Counted from the stretch's first letter, positions 1 through 9,008 are shown. The stretch is 64,000 nucleotides of DNA from Fundidesulfovibrio terrae (GCF_022808915.1 NZ_JAKZFS010000002.1:744001-808000); one strand, 5' to 3'. The notes: generated by a model not told the origin, from the letters alone. A program made the numbers and translations.

Positions 1-1056
1 CTTGAGCTTGCCCACCATGACCGTGAGCGAGTGCGAAAGACGGCCGATCTCGTCCTTGCGGGCGATCGTCAAGGTCCTTTCCAGGTCGCCCAGGGCCACC
101 GCTCCGGCGAAATCGACGTTGGCGGCCAGGTCCGCCACCATCTTGCGCACGATCAGAAAGATGGTCAGGCACACCAGAAGGATTCCCGCGCCGCCGAAGG
201 CCAGGGTGGTGTTGCGCACGGCCCCGGAGGCCCGGGCGATGTCCTGGCTGTTCACGGTGACGGCCACGGTCCAGCCGGTCAGCTTCTCCCTGGTGAATAT
301 GGCGGACTTCTCGGTTCCGTTGAAGGTGTAGTCAGCCACACCCCTCTCCTGTGCCAGGATCTTCTTGCCCCAGTCCTGCTGCGAGATGTCCATCTTCAGG
401 ATGAGTTCCTTGTCTGGATGGGCAAACACCTTGCCGGACTTGTCCACCATGAATGCGTAGCCCGTCTGCCCCACCTTGATGGGGGCGATCATCTCCTCTG
501 TGAAGCTGGCCAGGTCCACGCGGGCGAAAAGGATGCCTGCAACCTTGCCCGCGACCGCCACCGGGGCGGCCACGATGAACACCGGCTTGCCCGTGGCGCG
601 GCTGAGCAGCGGTTCCGACACGTTGGCCTTGCCCCCGATGGCCTGCTTGAAATAATCGCGGTCGGCGAAATTGCCCGAGGTCTGAGGGTCCGTGCTCAGG
701 ACAACGGAGCCCTTTGAGTCCAGCAGGGTAGCCGCCTGGACGGCGGGCGTAAATTTCGTCATCTCGGCCATGGCCGAGGAGGCCACCTTCCTGGCTTCCT
801 CGGACGGGTTCTCGTGCGCCAGGGCTGCGCCGACCGCGGCTGTCCTACTCTGGGTTGCGAGGATTCCCTGGATTCCTTCGACATAGATATTCAGGCCCTT
901 GGACGTGGAATCGGCGATATTGCGCGAGGAATTGATCAGTTCGGTCCAGAGTTCCTCGGAGGCCTTGCGGTAGGAGAAGACGCTGGACAGGGCCATGCTG
1001 AGGATCACCGTGCCGAGGGTGGGGAACAGGAGTTTCCATTGCAGGCCCATTCTCAT
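1..1056 (-). CDS. Methyl-accepting chemotaxis protein, N-terminal part (runs off the left edge)
   Basis: Only the first 352 codons are present; the signalling domain lies beyond the window. An N-terminal membrane segment (about residues 5-25) is followed by a periplasmic region that reads like a double Cache sensor, including FADRDYFKQA and GQTGYAFMVDKSGKV. A second membrane segment (GGAGILLVCLTIFLIV) leads into a HAMP linker ending KDEIGRLSHSLTVMV. The start is set by AGGAGG about six bases before ATG at 1056, giving MRMGLQWK. Cache chemoreceptors bind small ligands such as amino or organic acids in the periplasm and signal to CheA, but the ligand cannot be told here. Family confidence is high; the methyl-accepting domain itself is inferred. 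Confidence 0.88.
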   Translation of the reverse strand, partial: MRMGLQWKLLFPTLGTVILSMALSSVFSYRKASEELWTELINSSRNIADSTSKGLNIYVEGIQGILATQSRTAAVGAALAHENPSEEARKVASSAMAEMTKFTPAVQAATLLDSKGSVVLSTDPQTSGNFADRDYFKQAIGGKANVSEPLLSRATGKPVFIVAAPVAVAGKVAGILFARVDLASFTEEMIAPIKVGQTGYAFMVDKSGKVFAHPDKELILKMDISQQDWGKKILAQERGVADYTFNGTEKSAIFTREKLTGWTVAVTVNSQDIARASGAVRNTTLAFGGAGILLVCLTIFLIVRKMVADLAANVDFAGAVALGDLERTLTIARKDEIGRLSHSLTVMVGKLK

Positions 1057-1253
1057 CGCGCTCCTCCTCGCTGGTGACTTGTCGGGATATGATTCTTTTT
1101 GGTTAGCAAAGCGATGGACATTTTGGAATCATTTTCATTTCGGGAGCGATTGCGCGATGCGGGCGGAAGGGTGGTTTCCTCTTGACCGGCGGCGCGATGG
1201 GGGGCACTCCAGGGGGCGCACCGTTCACGCTCATGGCATGCAAAGGGATTCTC

Positions 1254-2675
1254 ATGAATTCAGTTCGTCTTTTCCGTTCGTTTTCGTATCTTATCGTTCT
1301 CGCGTTTCTGGCTGGCGCCTGCTCCACCACGCCCCATGACGTCACATTCGAGCCCAAGCCCAAGTGGTCCGCCAGCAAGCCGCTGGACGACCTGAAGGAA
1401 CTCCCCCAGGACGCCCTGGCCTACATGGACAAAGCCAAGGCCGACGCCCCGCTTCTGACGCCCGAGACGGCCAAGATGCGCTCCGAGATATATATCGACC
1501 GCCTCTTCGCCCCCTGGCGCGGCGGTAATCCCGCCTACGCGCGCAAGTCCGCCAACAGATCCCTGGCGGCCTATTCCCGCAATCCCGGGTACGACGCCAG
1601 CGGCATGGCCCACCTCAAGCCCTGGGCGGACCGCATCGCCTGGAACGCCAACCTGCGCGCCTTCGGCTCCCAGCGCCGCCCGGCCATCGCCGTGAACAAC
1701 ACCAACCTGCGGGCCATCCCCACCATGGACCCCCGTTTCGGAACGCCAGGGCGCCCGGGGCAGGGCTATCCCTTCGACCTGCTCCAGGTCTCGGCCCTGT
1801 GGATCGGCACTCCCGTGCTGGTGGACCACATTAGCCGCGACGGGGCCTGGGCGCTGGTGGAGACGGCCATCGCCCCCGGCTGGGTGCGCACCGCCGACCT
1901 GGCCTACGTGGATGATCCCTTCATGTCGCAATATCTCTCCAAGGCGTTCGGGACGGTCATCGCCGAGAACGTCCCCCTGCTGCCGGGCGTGCAGGCCGGG
2001 GTGGGGGCGGTGCTGGCGGTGGAGGACACCGACGGCGTGCGGCTGCGGCTGGCCGTTCCCGCGCCGGGGCCTGGAGGCCGCGCCGAAACGCGCCCCGTCT
2101 GGGTCACCCAGGGGCAGGCCGGGCTCATGCCCATGCCGGCCACCGCATCCAACATCGCCCGGGCCGCAAACCAGATGATGGGCCAGCCCTACGGCTGGGG
2201 CGGCCTGGACGGCAAGCGCGACTGCTCTGCGGCCACCCGCGACGTGCTGGCCCCGTTCGGCCTGTGGCTGCCGCGAAATTCCGCCGCGCAGGCCAAGTCG
2301 GGCATGTACATCCCGCTGGAGGGCATGACCGGCGAGGAAAAGGAGCAGGCCATCCTGAAAAACGGCGTGCCCTATTCCACCTTGGTCTGGATGCCGGGGC
2401 ACATCCTTCTCTACATCGGCCAGTACAAGGGACATCCGGTGGTCTTCCACGACGTCTGGGGCATGCGCACCCTGGAACCCAACGGCACCGAGGGGCGCAA
2501 GGTCATCGGCAAGGCGGTGGTCACCACCTTGCGGGTGGGCGAGATCTATCCCGAGGTTGGGCCGGAGCGGATCATGCTGAACCGCGTGCGCGGGATCACC
2601 CTGGTGGCCCCGGCCGGGGGCAAAGACGGACTGGAGCCCGAAGGCGAGGCCTCGGAGGAAGGACAGCTGCAGTAA
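1254..2675 (+). CDS. SH3-domain NlpC/P60 cell-wall peptidase, lipoprotein
   Basis: A 473-aa putative murein peptidase. The chosen start MNSVRLFRSF gives a short signal peptide ending in the lipobox LAGAC, so the mature protein is probably lipid-anchored. The middle holds SH3-like segments (for example VSALWIGTPVLVD and WVRTADLAYVDD). The C-terminal NlpC/P60 domain contains YGWGG followed by the catalytic Cys324 (KRDCSA), His383 (GHILLYIG) and His399 (FHDVWG), matching the Cys-His-His arrangement of the family. Upstream in-frame starts would only add residues ahead of the signal peptide. It stands alone between a divergent chemoreceptor and a terminator. Members cleave gamma-D-Glu-diamino-acid bonds in peptidoglycan; the exact substrate is inferred. 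Confidence 0.87.
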   Translation: MNSVRLFRSFSYLIVLAFLAGACSTTPHDVTFEPKPKWSASKPLDDLKELPQDALAYMDKAKADAPLLTPETAKMRSEIYIDRLFAPWRGGNPAYARKSANRSLAAYSRNPGYDASGMAHLKPWADRIAWNANLRAFGSQRRPAIAVNNTNLRAIPTMDPRFGTPGRPGQGYPFDLLQVSALWIGTPVLVDHISRDGAWALVETAIAPGWVRTADLAYVDDPFMSQYLSKAFGTVIAENVPLLPGVQAGVGAVLAVEDTDGVRLRLAVPAPGPGGRAETRPVWVTQGQAGLMPMPATASNIARAANQMMGQPYGWGGLDGKRDCSAATRDVLAPFGLWLPRNSAAQAKSGMYIPLEGMTGEEKEQAILKNGVPYSTLVWMPGHILLYIGQYKGHPVVFHDVWGMRTLEPNGTEGRKVIGKAVVTTLRVGEIYPEVGPERIMLNRVRGITLVAPAGGKDGLEPEGEASEEGQLQ

Positions 2676-2714
2676 AAGCGTCACTCCCATTGCGGCAGCG
2701 CGAGTACGATCAAT

Positions 2715-2747
2715 AAAGAAGCCCGGCTCAAGCCGGGCTTCTTTTAT
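2715..2747. terminator. Probable bidirectional rho-independent terminator
   Basis: A GAAGCCCGGCT / AGCCGGGCTTC stem with an almost absent loop is followed by CTTTTATT on the plus strand and preceded by AATAAAG, so it has a T-run on either strand. It sits 40 bases after the NlpC/P60 gene and between two convergent genes. Confidence 0.8.
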
Positions 2748-2802
2748 TCCAGTCGTTGTCGTCCCGAATCCGCGTTTTCGATGCCCGGTCTGGCCAATGA
2801 TA

Positions 2803-2858
2803 CGGAATTCCAAAAGGGCCGGCCCCTTTGGCCGCCGGAGGCTTCCCCTCCCGCCTTG
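2803..2858 (-). repeat. Intergenic foldback repeat, copy 1
   Basis: Read on the minus strand this has GGGAGGGGAAGCCTCCGGCG, then GCCAAAGGGGCC, then GGCCCTTTTGGAAT. The two CCAAAGGG/CCCTTTTGG arms (2810-2831) form a foldback stem of about 11 pairs with one G-T wobble. The same core and flanks occur at 21191-21245 and 43595-43725. It lies directly after the HD-GYP gene, in the same orientation. Confidence 0.75.
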
Positions 2859-2869
2859 CTCCGGTTTCT

Positions 2870-4027
2870 CTACAGGAATCTCTCGATGGTAATCCCGAGC
2901 GTCCTCGGGTCCAGGCAGGCTTCGATGTCCAGGCCGCCGTCGGCTGCCTTGGGCGTGGCGGCCAGGTCCACGTACACCGGCAGTTGCGGCACGAGCTTCT
3001 TGGTGAAGACCACCTTCACCAGCGGCCTGGAGGGGCTCGCGGGCCGGGATTCCACCACCACGCCGTAGGTCTGGTCGCTTAAGCGCACGAAGGAGCTGGC
3101 CGGGTAGACCCCGAAGCACTCCACGAACTTTTCGAGAAGCCCGGGATGGAAGCTCTCGTTGCGCCAGGAGAACATGGCCTTGAGCGACTCGTGGGGCGTA
3201 TACGCCTTCTTGTAGGCCCGGTCGCTGGTGAGGGCGTCGAAGATGTCCACGATGGTCAGGATGCGCGAGAAGGAGTCCTTCTCGTCGGCCTTGAGCTGGC
3301 GGGGGTAGCCCTGGCCGTCGTAGCGTTCGTGGTGGTGCAGAACCCCGTGGAGCACGTCCTCGGGGATTTCCGGTTGTCCCTTGAGCAGCTCGTAGCCGAT
3401 GCGGCTGTGGTGCTTCATCACCTCGAACTCTTTTTCAGAGAGCCGGCCGGGCTTGTTGAGTATCTCCAGGGGAATCCGGAATTTGCCCACGTCGTGGTAG
3501 AGCCCGGCGAAGGCCAGGCGGCGCAGGCCGTCCTGATCCATGCCCAGGTGCCTGCCGAAGATGAGGCTCAGAAGCGACACGTTGAGGCTGTGGCGGAAGG
3601 TGTAGTCGTCGTAGTGGTGCAGCTTGGCCAGCAGGTTCATGTGGGTGGGATTCTCTTCCACGCCGTTCATGAGAATGTCCACGGCCTCGAAGGACTGGGT
3701 GAAGTCCACGTCGAGGCCCTGGCGGACCTTGTGCATCACGTCCATGACGTGGGACAGGCACAGGGCGTAGACCTTGCGGGCGGCGCTCGGACCCTGGAAG
3801 CTGAAGGGCGGCTCGGCCGCGCCCGGGGACAGCGGGGTGCAGGACTTCTTGGACTTGGCGTCGTCGATGGTGACCGAAGTCACGCTGAGAGCCTTGAATT
3901 CGTCGATGCGCGCTTTGGAATGGACGTAGTCCCGGACATGATGGAACGGATTGTGGAAGGAACCGTCGCCGTAGCATTCCACGAACATGCCTACGACAAG
4001 TTGGCTGAGGGGTATTTCCTTGAGCAT
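2870..4027 (-). CDS. HD-GYP domain c-di-GMP phosphodiesterase with DUF3391-type N-terminus
   Basis: A 385-aa cytoplasmic protein. The start MLKEIPLSQLVVGMFVE is chosen because it is the typical DUF3391 opening and has AGGA just upstream; longer readings add an atypical extension. The C-terminal half has the full HD-GYP signature: LYHDVGKFRIP, NKPGRLSEKE, then HHHERYDGQGYP and the later DIFDALTSDRAYK. HD-GYP enzymes hydrolyse c-di-GMP to GMP or pGpG at a di- or tri-iron centre. All visible metal-ligand motifs are intact, so activity is likely. No partner gene is close by; the downstream gap holds a foldback repeat and a terminator. Confidence 0.9.
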   Translation of the reverse strand: MLKEIPLSQLVVGMFVECYGDGSFHNPFHHVRDYVHSKARIDEFKALSVTSVTIDDAKSKKSCTPLSPGAAEPPFSFQGPSAARKVYALCLSHVMDVMHKVRQGLDVDFTQSFEAVDILMNGVEENPTHMNLLAKLHHYDDYTFRHSLNVSLLSLIFGRHLGMDQDGLRRLAFAGLYHDVGKFRIPLEILNKPGRLSEKEFEVMKHHSRIGYELLKGQPEIPEDVLHGVLHHHERYDGQGYPRQLKADEKDSFSRILTIVDIFDALTSDRAYKKAYTPHESLKAMFSWRNESFHPGLLEKFVECFGVYPASSFVRLSDQTYGVVVESRPASPSRPLVKVVFTKKLVPQLPVYVDLAATPKAADGGLDIEACLDPRTLGITIERFL

Positions 4028-4186
4028 GCGATCCTGGAAAATGCGGGATCGCTCATACAATAGCACGCATCGCTTCCGCCGGTAAAGGCGCAAGGGAGGG
4101 AAACCCTCCGTATCGAAGCCGAATTCTGCGTGCCGCAACCGGGATCGAGCCTGTGCGCCTCCCGGATCAGCCAGGCGGACGCGGCG

Positions 4187-6586
4187 TCAGCAGGCGCAAC
4201 GGTACAGCTCCCAGGTCTTCATGAAGGCCAGGTCGAAGGAGCGGTTCTCCATGGCGGCCCTGGCGGCCCGGCTCATGCGCAGCCTGCGCGGCTCGTCGCG
4301 CACCAGCTCCTCCATGGCCCCGGCCAGCCCGTCCGGGTCCACTGTCTCCACCACCAGGCCGGTGCGGCCTGCGTCCACGTTTTCGCGCGGCCCGCCGAAG
4401 GGGGTGACGATGACCGGGAGTCCCGACGCCTGGGCTTCCAGAACCACGTTGCCGAAGGTGTCGGTGGTGCTCGGGAACACGAACAGGTCGCAGGAAGCGT
4501 AGAGCCCGGCCAGTTCCTCGCCCTGGACGTAGCCGGTGAACACCGCCCCCTTTCCGGACAGGGCGCGCTTCATCTCCGCGAGATACGGCCCATCCCCGGC
4601 GACGACCAGGTTCGCGCCGGGGTGGGTCTTGCGCAGCTTGAGGAACGCCTCGGCCAGAAGGTGGAGGTTCTTCTCCCGGGAGATGCGCCCCACATAGAGC
4701 AGGCTCGTCCCCGATTCCAGCCCCCAGCGCTTGAGGGCGCCATTGCGCTTGGCCGGGGTGAAGCGCTCGATGTCCACGCCCCTGGTGAACAGGGTGATCT
4801 TGGACGGGTCGATGCCCTTGTCGGCCAGCTCGTCGCCGGTGGCCTGGGAGGGGACGAACACCTTGTCCATCTGGTTGTAGTACCAGAGCATGTACTTCCA
4901 CATGAGCTCTTCCATGGCGTCGTCGCCGGTGAGCACCTTGGCGTACTGCGGGAAGGCGGTGTGGTACGTGCCGTAGATGGGCAGTTTCAGGATGCGCGAG
5001 ATGCAAAGCGCCGCAAGCCCGATGGGCCCGGGGGTGGCGGAGTGCAGATGGGTGAAGCCCTGTCCGTAGACGTATTCGAGCATTTCCAGAAACGGCGGGT
5101 AGTGGAAGGTCTGGCCCGGATACTCCGGCAGCTCGCAGCTGCCGATGGGCGCGAACTGCTTGACGCCCGGCATCTCCTCTCCATTGCCGCAGGAGCAGGT
5201 GACCACCTTGAGCTCCTTGCCGTGCTTGTTGGCCATGTTCACCTGCATCTTGAGGGTGAGGGCCACGCCGTTGACGTCATGGAAGGTGTCGGTGAAATGC
5301 CCGACCCTGGCCTGCCTGTCCGCGCCGTCGCCGCGCAGGGCGGCGTGGGCCTCGCGACAGAGCGTCCGGTCCTTGGTGAAGACGGTGTAGGCCACGAAAT
5401 AGGGGGCCAGCACCGTATAGAGCGCCCCGGCCGCGCCCAGGCCGTTGAAGATGTCGAAGATGTTGGCTCCCGACAGCTGCGTCAGCAGCCGGTCCCCGAA
5501 CCCGGCCAGCACCTTGTTGGAGGCGCGGGTGACGAAGCGAAACCACTCGTCCTCCAGGGGGCGGCTTCCGGTCAGACCGCTTTTGGCCAGGGAGTAGAGG
5601 ACCTTGTCCTCATGGATGAGAGTCTCGGCCTCGTGGCGCAGGAGCTCCGGCAGGGAACCGGTGTCCGGCTTGCGAGACTTGCGGGTCATGCCGGTCCAGA
5701 AGGATTGAAGCTTGAAGATCATGCCGGACTTGCGGTGCGGATCGCCCGACAGGAAGCGGTCCATGAAGGTGAGGAACACGTCTTTGTCCACGTAGCGGTC
5801 CAGGCCGAACTTGGATTTATAGAACTGGTAGGCGATGGCGTAGAGGTTGTGGGCCATGGCCTTGGGCGAGGCCGGACGCCCGCCGGGCCGGGACCGGCCC
5901 GCGTCGATGCCCGCAAGGAACTCCGCAAGGGTCTTCGCCTCGGGCACGTGGGTGTGCATGCTGGCGATGTTCAAGGAGCTGTGGTCGTCGGAGCCGCCGG
6001 TGACGCTTTTGATCCAGGGCCTGTCGCCGTACGGCTCGATGCCGTGGCGGTCGGCCAGGCGATCGATGTCCTTGGGGGTAAGATGCGCCAGGATGTCCCG
6101 CAGGCTGTCGTTCTGGTAGGCGTCGCGGGTGCCGTTCAACTCGAAGTTGGAGAACATGAGCAGCATCCGCTCGAAGTGCCAGGGGGTGAGCTTGTCGTTC
6201 ACGCCGAAAAGGGGGTGGGCGATGATGTGGGTGATCTTGCGCTCCCGCAGGTAGGGCACCAGGTCGTAGATGTTCTCGCGTATCATCTGGAATTCCCGGT
6301 GGTGCTCCTCGGTGATGTCAAGGGCCAGCACGTGGGCCTTGCAGCCGTCCTCCGGGAAGTAGGTGGTGATCTCTTCGCTTATGAAGGCGCCCGGCAGGTG
6401 GGCGATCTCCAACGACCCGGCGATGGTGTTGTGGTCGGTGATGGTCACGCGGGACATGCCGCGCTTCCTGGCGATCTCGTAGAGCCGCCTTGGCTCGGTG
6501 AAGCTCTCGGGGCAGCCGAGCTTCTGCAGGAACCACTGGGAGGGGCGGGTGGAGTGCTTGGAGTGGACGTGGACGTCGATCTTCAT
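4187..6586 (-). CDS. PHP-domain / GT4 glycosyltransferase fusion protein
   Basis: A 799-aa two-domain protein. The N-terminus (MKIDVHVHSKHS, HxH at residues 6 and 8, then TITDHNT and HPLFGVND) is a PHP metallophosphoesterase-type domain of roughly 280 residues. An alpha-rich linker follows. From about residue 400 to the end it is a GT4 (GT-B fold) glycosyltransferase with SATPGPIGL, a nucleotide-binding stretch LLYVGRISREKNL, AGDGPY and STTDTFGNVVLEA, which carries the family E-x7-E region. The start is set by AGGAGG seven bases before ATG. The glycosyltransferase part recalls enzymes that make glycolipids, but acceptor and sugar are unknown. The fusion suggests a phosphate ester made or used by one domain is handled by the other; this is inference. 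Confidence 0.85.
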   Translation of the reverse strand: MKIDVHVHSKHSTRPSQWFLQKLGCPESFTEPRRLYEIARKRGMSRVTITDHNTIAGSLEIAHLPGAFISEEITTYFPEDGCKAHVLALDITEEHHREFQMIRENIYDLVPYLRERKITHIIAHPLFGVNDKLTPWHFERMLLMFSNFELNGTRDAYQNDSLRDILAHLTPKDIDRLADRHGIEPYGDRPWIKSVTGGSDDHSSLNIASMHTHVPEAKTLAEFLAGIDAGRSRPGGRPASPKAMAHNLYAIAYQFYKSKFGLDRYVDKDVFLTFMDRFLSGDPHRKSGMIFKLQSFWTGMTRKSRKPDTGSLPELLRHEAETLIHEDKVLYSLAKSGLTGSRPLEDEWFRFVTRASNKVLAGFGDRLLTQLSGANIFDIFNGLGAAGALYTVLAPYFVAYTVFTKDRTLCREAHAALRGDGADRQARVGHFTDTFHDVNGVALTLKMQVNMANKHGKELKVVTCSCGNGEEMPGVKQFAPIGSCELPEYPGQTFHYPPFLEMLEYVYGQGFTHLHSATPGPIGLAALCISRILKLPIYGTYHTAFPQYAKVLTGDDAMEELMWKYMLWYYNQMDKVFVPSQATGDELADKGIDPSKITLFTRGVDIERFTPAKRNGALKRWGLESGTSLLYVGRISREKNLHLLAEAFLKLRKTHPGANLVVAGDGPYLAEMKRALSGKGAVFTGYVQGEELAGLYASCDLFVFPSTTDTFGNVVLEAQASGLPVIVTPFGGPRENVDAGRTGLVVETVDPDGLAGAMEELVRDEPRRLRMSRAARAAMENRSFDLAFMKTWELYRCAC

Positions 6587-6695
6587 GGTCTGCCTCCTTT
6601 GATCGGAGGACCTACCACGGGCAGGCGTGCCTGGTGTTACGCCGCGCGGAGCATTGCGTGACGTATGGGAACGGGATGGTGACGAAGCGGTGGCG

Positions 6696-7238
6696 CTACT
6701 TCTTGAGGGCGGCCTGCTCGCTGACGTAGAAGACGTAGTTCCCGGCGATGCCGCCGCTGCCCTGGCCGCCGGCCGTGGGTGGCTTGGAGGCGGTGAACAT
6801 GCCGCCGTAGCCGAAGCTGACGTAAAATCCGCCGGAGGGGCGCTCGACGTGCTTAAGCACGAACTGGAACGGGAAGCCGGAGGCGGGGATCTTCTGGGCG
6901 GGGTAGTTCTTGGTCGAGGAAACGAGCACGTCTCCGTGTTCGTTGCAGAGGTAGGCATTGATGGACAGATTGTCCACGGAGTCCGCCCAGGGGGGGATGT
7001 TCTCCTTGATGGGCCAGGCGGTGCCCGTCACCTCGAATCCTCCTTCGTGGGGCTGTGTTTTGAAGTCGAAGTGCATGAACTTGGCGTAGAGCTTCTGGCT
7101 GCCGCCGTCCTCCCAGGGCTTGAGCTGCAGGTGCGCGGCCGAAAGCTTCGCCGAGCATCCGGCGCAGGCCATGGCCAGGATGGCCAGCAGGGGGATCAGC
7201 CGCGCGAGGGGGGATGCGCTTGGGCGAAAGTGAAGCAT
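6696..7238 (-). CDS. Hypothetical lipoprotein
   Basis: A 180-aa protein of unknown function. The chosen start MLHFRPSASP gives a hydrophobic signal peptide ending in the lipobox ACAGC, so an acylated, membrane-anchored protein is likely. The mature part looks all-beta (FDFKTQPHEGGFEVTGTAW, LSINAYLCNEHGDVLVSS), ending near NYVFYVSEQAALKK. No catalytic motif is seen. It is encoded upstream of the PHP-glycosyltransferase on the same strand with a gap of about 110 bases, so the two may be co-transcribed. The ribosome binding site is weak, so the start rests on the signal peptide. Confidence 0.65.
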   Translation of the reverse strand: MLHFRPSASPLARLIPLLAILAMACAGCSAKLSAAHLQLKPWEDGGSQKLYAKFMHFDFKTQPHEGGFEVTGTAWPIKENIPPWADSVDNLSINAYLCNEHGDVLVSSTKNYPAQKIPASGFPFQFVLKHVERPSGGFYVSFGYGGMFTASKPPTAGGQGSGGIAGNYVFYVSEQAALKK

Positions 7239-7355
7239 GCCCGCAGATACCCCGAAACGAAACGTCGTGGCAAGTCCGGAGCCGAATGACGCGTGTTCGT
7301 GACAAACCGGCACCGCCGGAGCCCGACCGAACGCGCAGCACACGCGTGAAAGGAC

Positions 7356-7388
7356 AAAAAGGCGGCCGGAACGGTGTTCCGGCCGCCA
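7356..7388 (-). terminator. Terminator of the first porin gene
   Basis: A near-perfect stem GGCGGCCGGAAC / GTTCCGGCCGCC with a short loop is followed by TTTTT on the minus strand, 26 bases beyond the porin stop codon. Confidence 0.85.
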
Positions 7389-7413
7389 CCGGGCCTGTGC
7401 GTTGTGATCAGCC

Positions 7414-8865
7414 TCAGAACTTGTACTGCAGCCCGACGACAGCCAGGAAGGCTTCGCCGCTCTTGGCCTGGTTCACGAAGTTGCGTCCCCACACGGAGCG
7501 CTCGAACTCGCCGTGGGACCAGCCCACGTTGGCCATGAGGGCCAGGTTGTCGTAGATGGCGTAGGTGTTGTCGAGGTTAACGGCCACCACGTACTCGTTG
7601 ACGGTCAGGTCGCGGCCCATCTGGAAGAACCCGCCTACGCCCAGGATTTCGTTGGCGGTGCGCAAGGCGCTGCTGGAGTTGTTGCCGTGGGCGTAGGCGG
7701 CGGTGAGGCGGTGGGTCAGGTCCTTCAGGAAGCTGACCTTGTTGAGCGAGGCGGTGAAGCCCCAGGCGCCCACGGGATTGACGCCCATGGTGCTGGCCAC
7801 GAAGGCCTGGTCGGAGTCGAAGAGCATGGAGGTGCTGGCTCCCCAGGCGGGCACGAGCTGGGGCAGGCGCTCGGAGCCGTTGCGCAGGGAACCGTCCTCG
7901 CCGGTGGACCACCAGAAGGACACCTGGGGGGTGACGGAGTCGAAGCCGGTATACTCGGCCGCAACGTCCAGGAACAGGCCGCCACGACGGTTCTTGGCCC
8001 TGTCGGAGCCGTTGCCTTCGCCGTAGATGACGTCGGCGTAGAACTTGAAGGGGTCGAGAGCGGTCACTTCCAGGGCGGCGCCGGTCCACCAGTAGACATT
8101 CTGGCCGTTGCGGCTGCCGGTGGGGTCGATGGCGAACTGCCCGGCCGAGAAGAGGTTTGTGGCCAGGGTGCTGTTGTAGGACCCGGCTCCGCCGACGCTG
8201 GTTCCGGCGTAGTCGGCGGCGCGGCCGGCCACGGCCAGCATGGCCCAGGGGGTGGCGCTCACTCCTTCCATGGTGATCGGCAGGCTCAGGTAGTAGGCGT
8301 CGAACTCGTCGGGGACCTGCTTCGTGGTGGTGTCGAAATCCTTGTTGGTGTCCAGCAGGCGCAGGAAGGCGCCCTGGACGGCGAAGACGTCCTTGACCAC
8401 CGGAATGCTGACCACTGCCGCCGCCACTTCGGTGTCCAGGATGATGGAACTGCCGCCAAAGAAGGTGCTGTGGGCCACGGTGAAGGGCTGGCGGCCGATG
8501 GTGAACTCCACGTCGGTGCCGGGCCACTTGAACTGGAGGAAGGCCTGGTAGACGTCCACGGAGACGGCCGGGTTGTCCACGGTCATGGTGCCATGGCCCC
8601 AGGCGGCGTCGTTGACCCGGATGCCCAGGCGGAACTTGAGCTCCTCGCCCGCGATGAAGTCGGTGCGCAGGCGGAAGCGCTCCCAGACGGTCATGGGATC
8701 GGCGGTCTGGGTGCCGTCGCCGCTCCATCCGGTGTAGTTGCGCTTTTGGAACCAGTTGGCGTGGATGCGGACGTCACCGGCCATCTTGACGTCGGTGTCG
8801 GCTTGCGCGGCGGAAGCCGCAAGGGACATGGCGGCCAGAAGAACCAGGGCCAGAAGGCGTTTCAT
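7414..8865 (-). CDS. Outer membrane homotrimeric-type porin (paralogue 1)
   Basis: A 483-aa outer membrane beta-barrel. The start at MKRLLALVLLAAM is set by GAGGAG upstream and by a clear signal peptide cut after ASAAQA. Alternating hydrophobic strands such as FRLRTDFIAGEELKFRLGIR and YVVAVNLDNTYAIYD, and the terminal GLQYKF with last residue Phe, are typical of BAM-assembled porins. It is closely similar along its whole length to the next upstream gene, and both proteins are exactly 483 aa (shared blocks: DNPAVSV/DNPAVSI, DTNKDFDTTTKQVPDEFD, STGEDGS). The family forms the abundant general porins of Desulfovibrio. It has its own terminator and a candidate iron-responsive promoter. Confidence 0.92.
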   Translation of the reverse strand: MKRLLALVLLAAMSLAASAAQADTDVKMAGDVRIHANWFQKRNYTGWSGDGTQTADPMTVWERFRLRTDFIAGEELKFRLGIRVNDAAWGHGTMTVDNPAVSVDVYQAFLQFKWPGTDVEFTIGRQPFTVAHSTFFGGSSIILDTEVAAAVVSIPVVKDVFAVQGAFLRLLDTNKDFDTTTKQVPDEFDAYYLSLPITMEGVSATPWAMLAVAGRAADYAGTSVGGAGSYNSTLATNLFSAGQFAIDPTGSRNGQNVYWWTGAALEVTALDPFKFYADVIYGEGNGSDRAKNRRGGLFLDVAAEYTGFDSVTPQVSFWWSTGEDGSLRNGSERLPQLVPAWGASTSMLFDSDQAFVASTMGVNPVGAWGFTASLNKVSFLKDLTHRLTAAYAHGNNSSSALRTANEILGVGGFFQMGRDLTVNEYVVAVNLDNTYAIYDNLALMANVGWSHGEFERSVWGRNFVNQAKSGEAFLAVVGLQYKF

Positions 8866-8979
8866 GTTATCTCCTCGCTTGCAGTAGAGAGTTGAGCCCG
8901 TGACGCGTCCAGTTGGGCGGAAACCCGCGCTGACGGGGCCTCCGGCGCCTCCTGGGATGAATGGGGCGTCGATGGGGAG

Positions 8980-9008
8980 GGATAAATGAAACTGATTCTC
9001 ATAGTCAA
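8980..9008 (-). promoter_or_regulatory. Candidate promoter of porin 1 with a Fur-like operator in the spacer
   Basis: On the minus strand TTGACT (9008-9003) is separated by 16-17 bases from TTTATC/TTATCC. The spacer (9003-8985) reads TATGAGAATCAGTTTCATT, which matches the classical Fur palindrome AATGAGAATGATTCTCATT at 15 of 19 positions by hand count. A regulator bound there would block the promoter. Neither the start site nor Fur binding is shown. Confidence 0.45.

Noticed and set aside
1260-3119. A 619-codon minus-strand frame
   Set aside because: It crosses a terminator, a repeat and two opposite genes and has no recognisable domain.
4130-6661. An 843-codon open frame on the plus strand
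   Set aside because: It is antisense to the PHP-glycosyltransferase gene, which has clear domains; such long mirror frames are common in GC-rich DNA.
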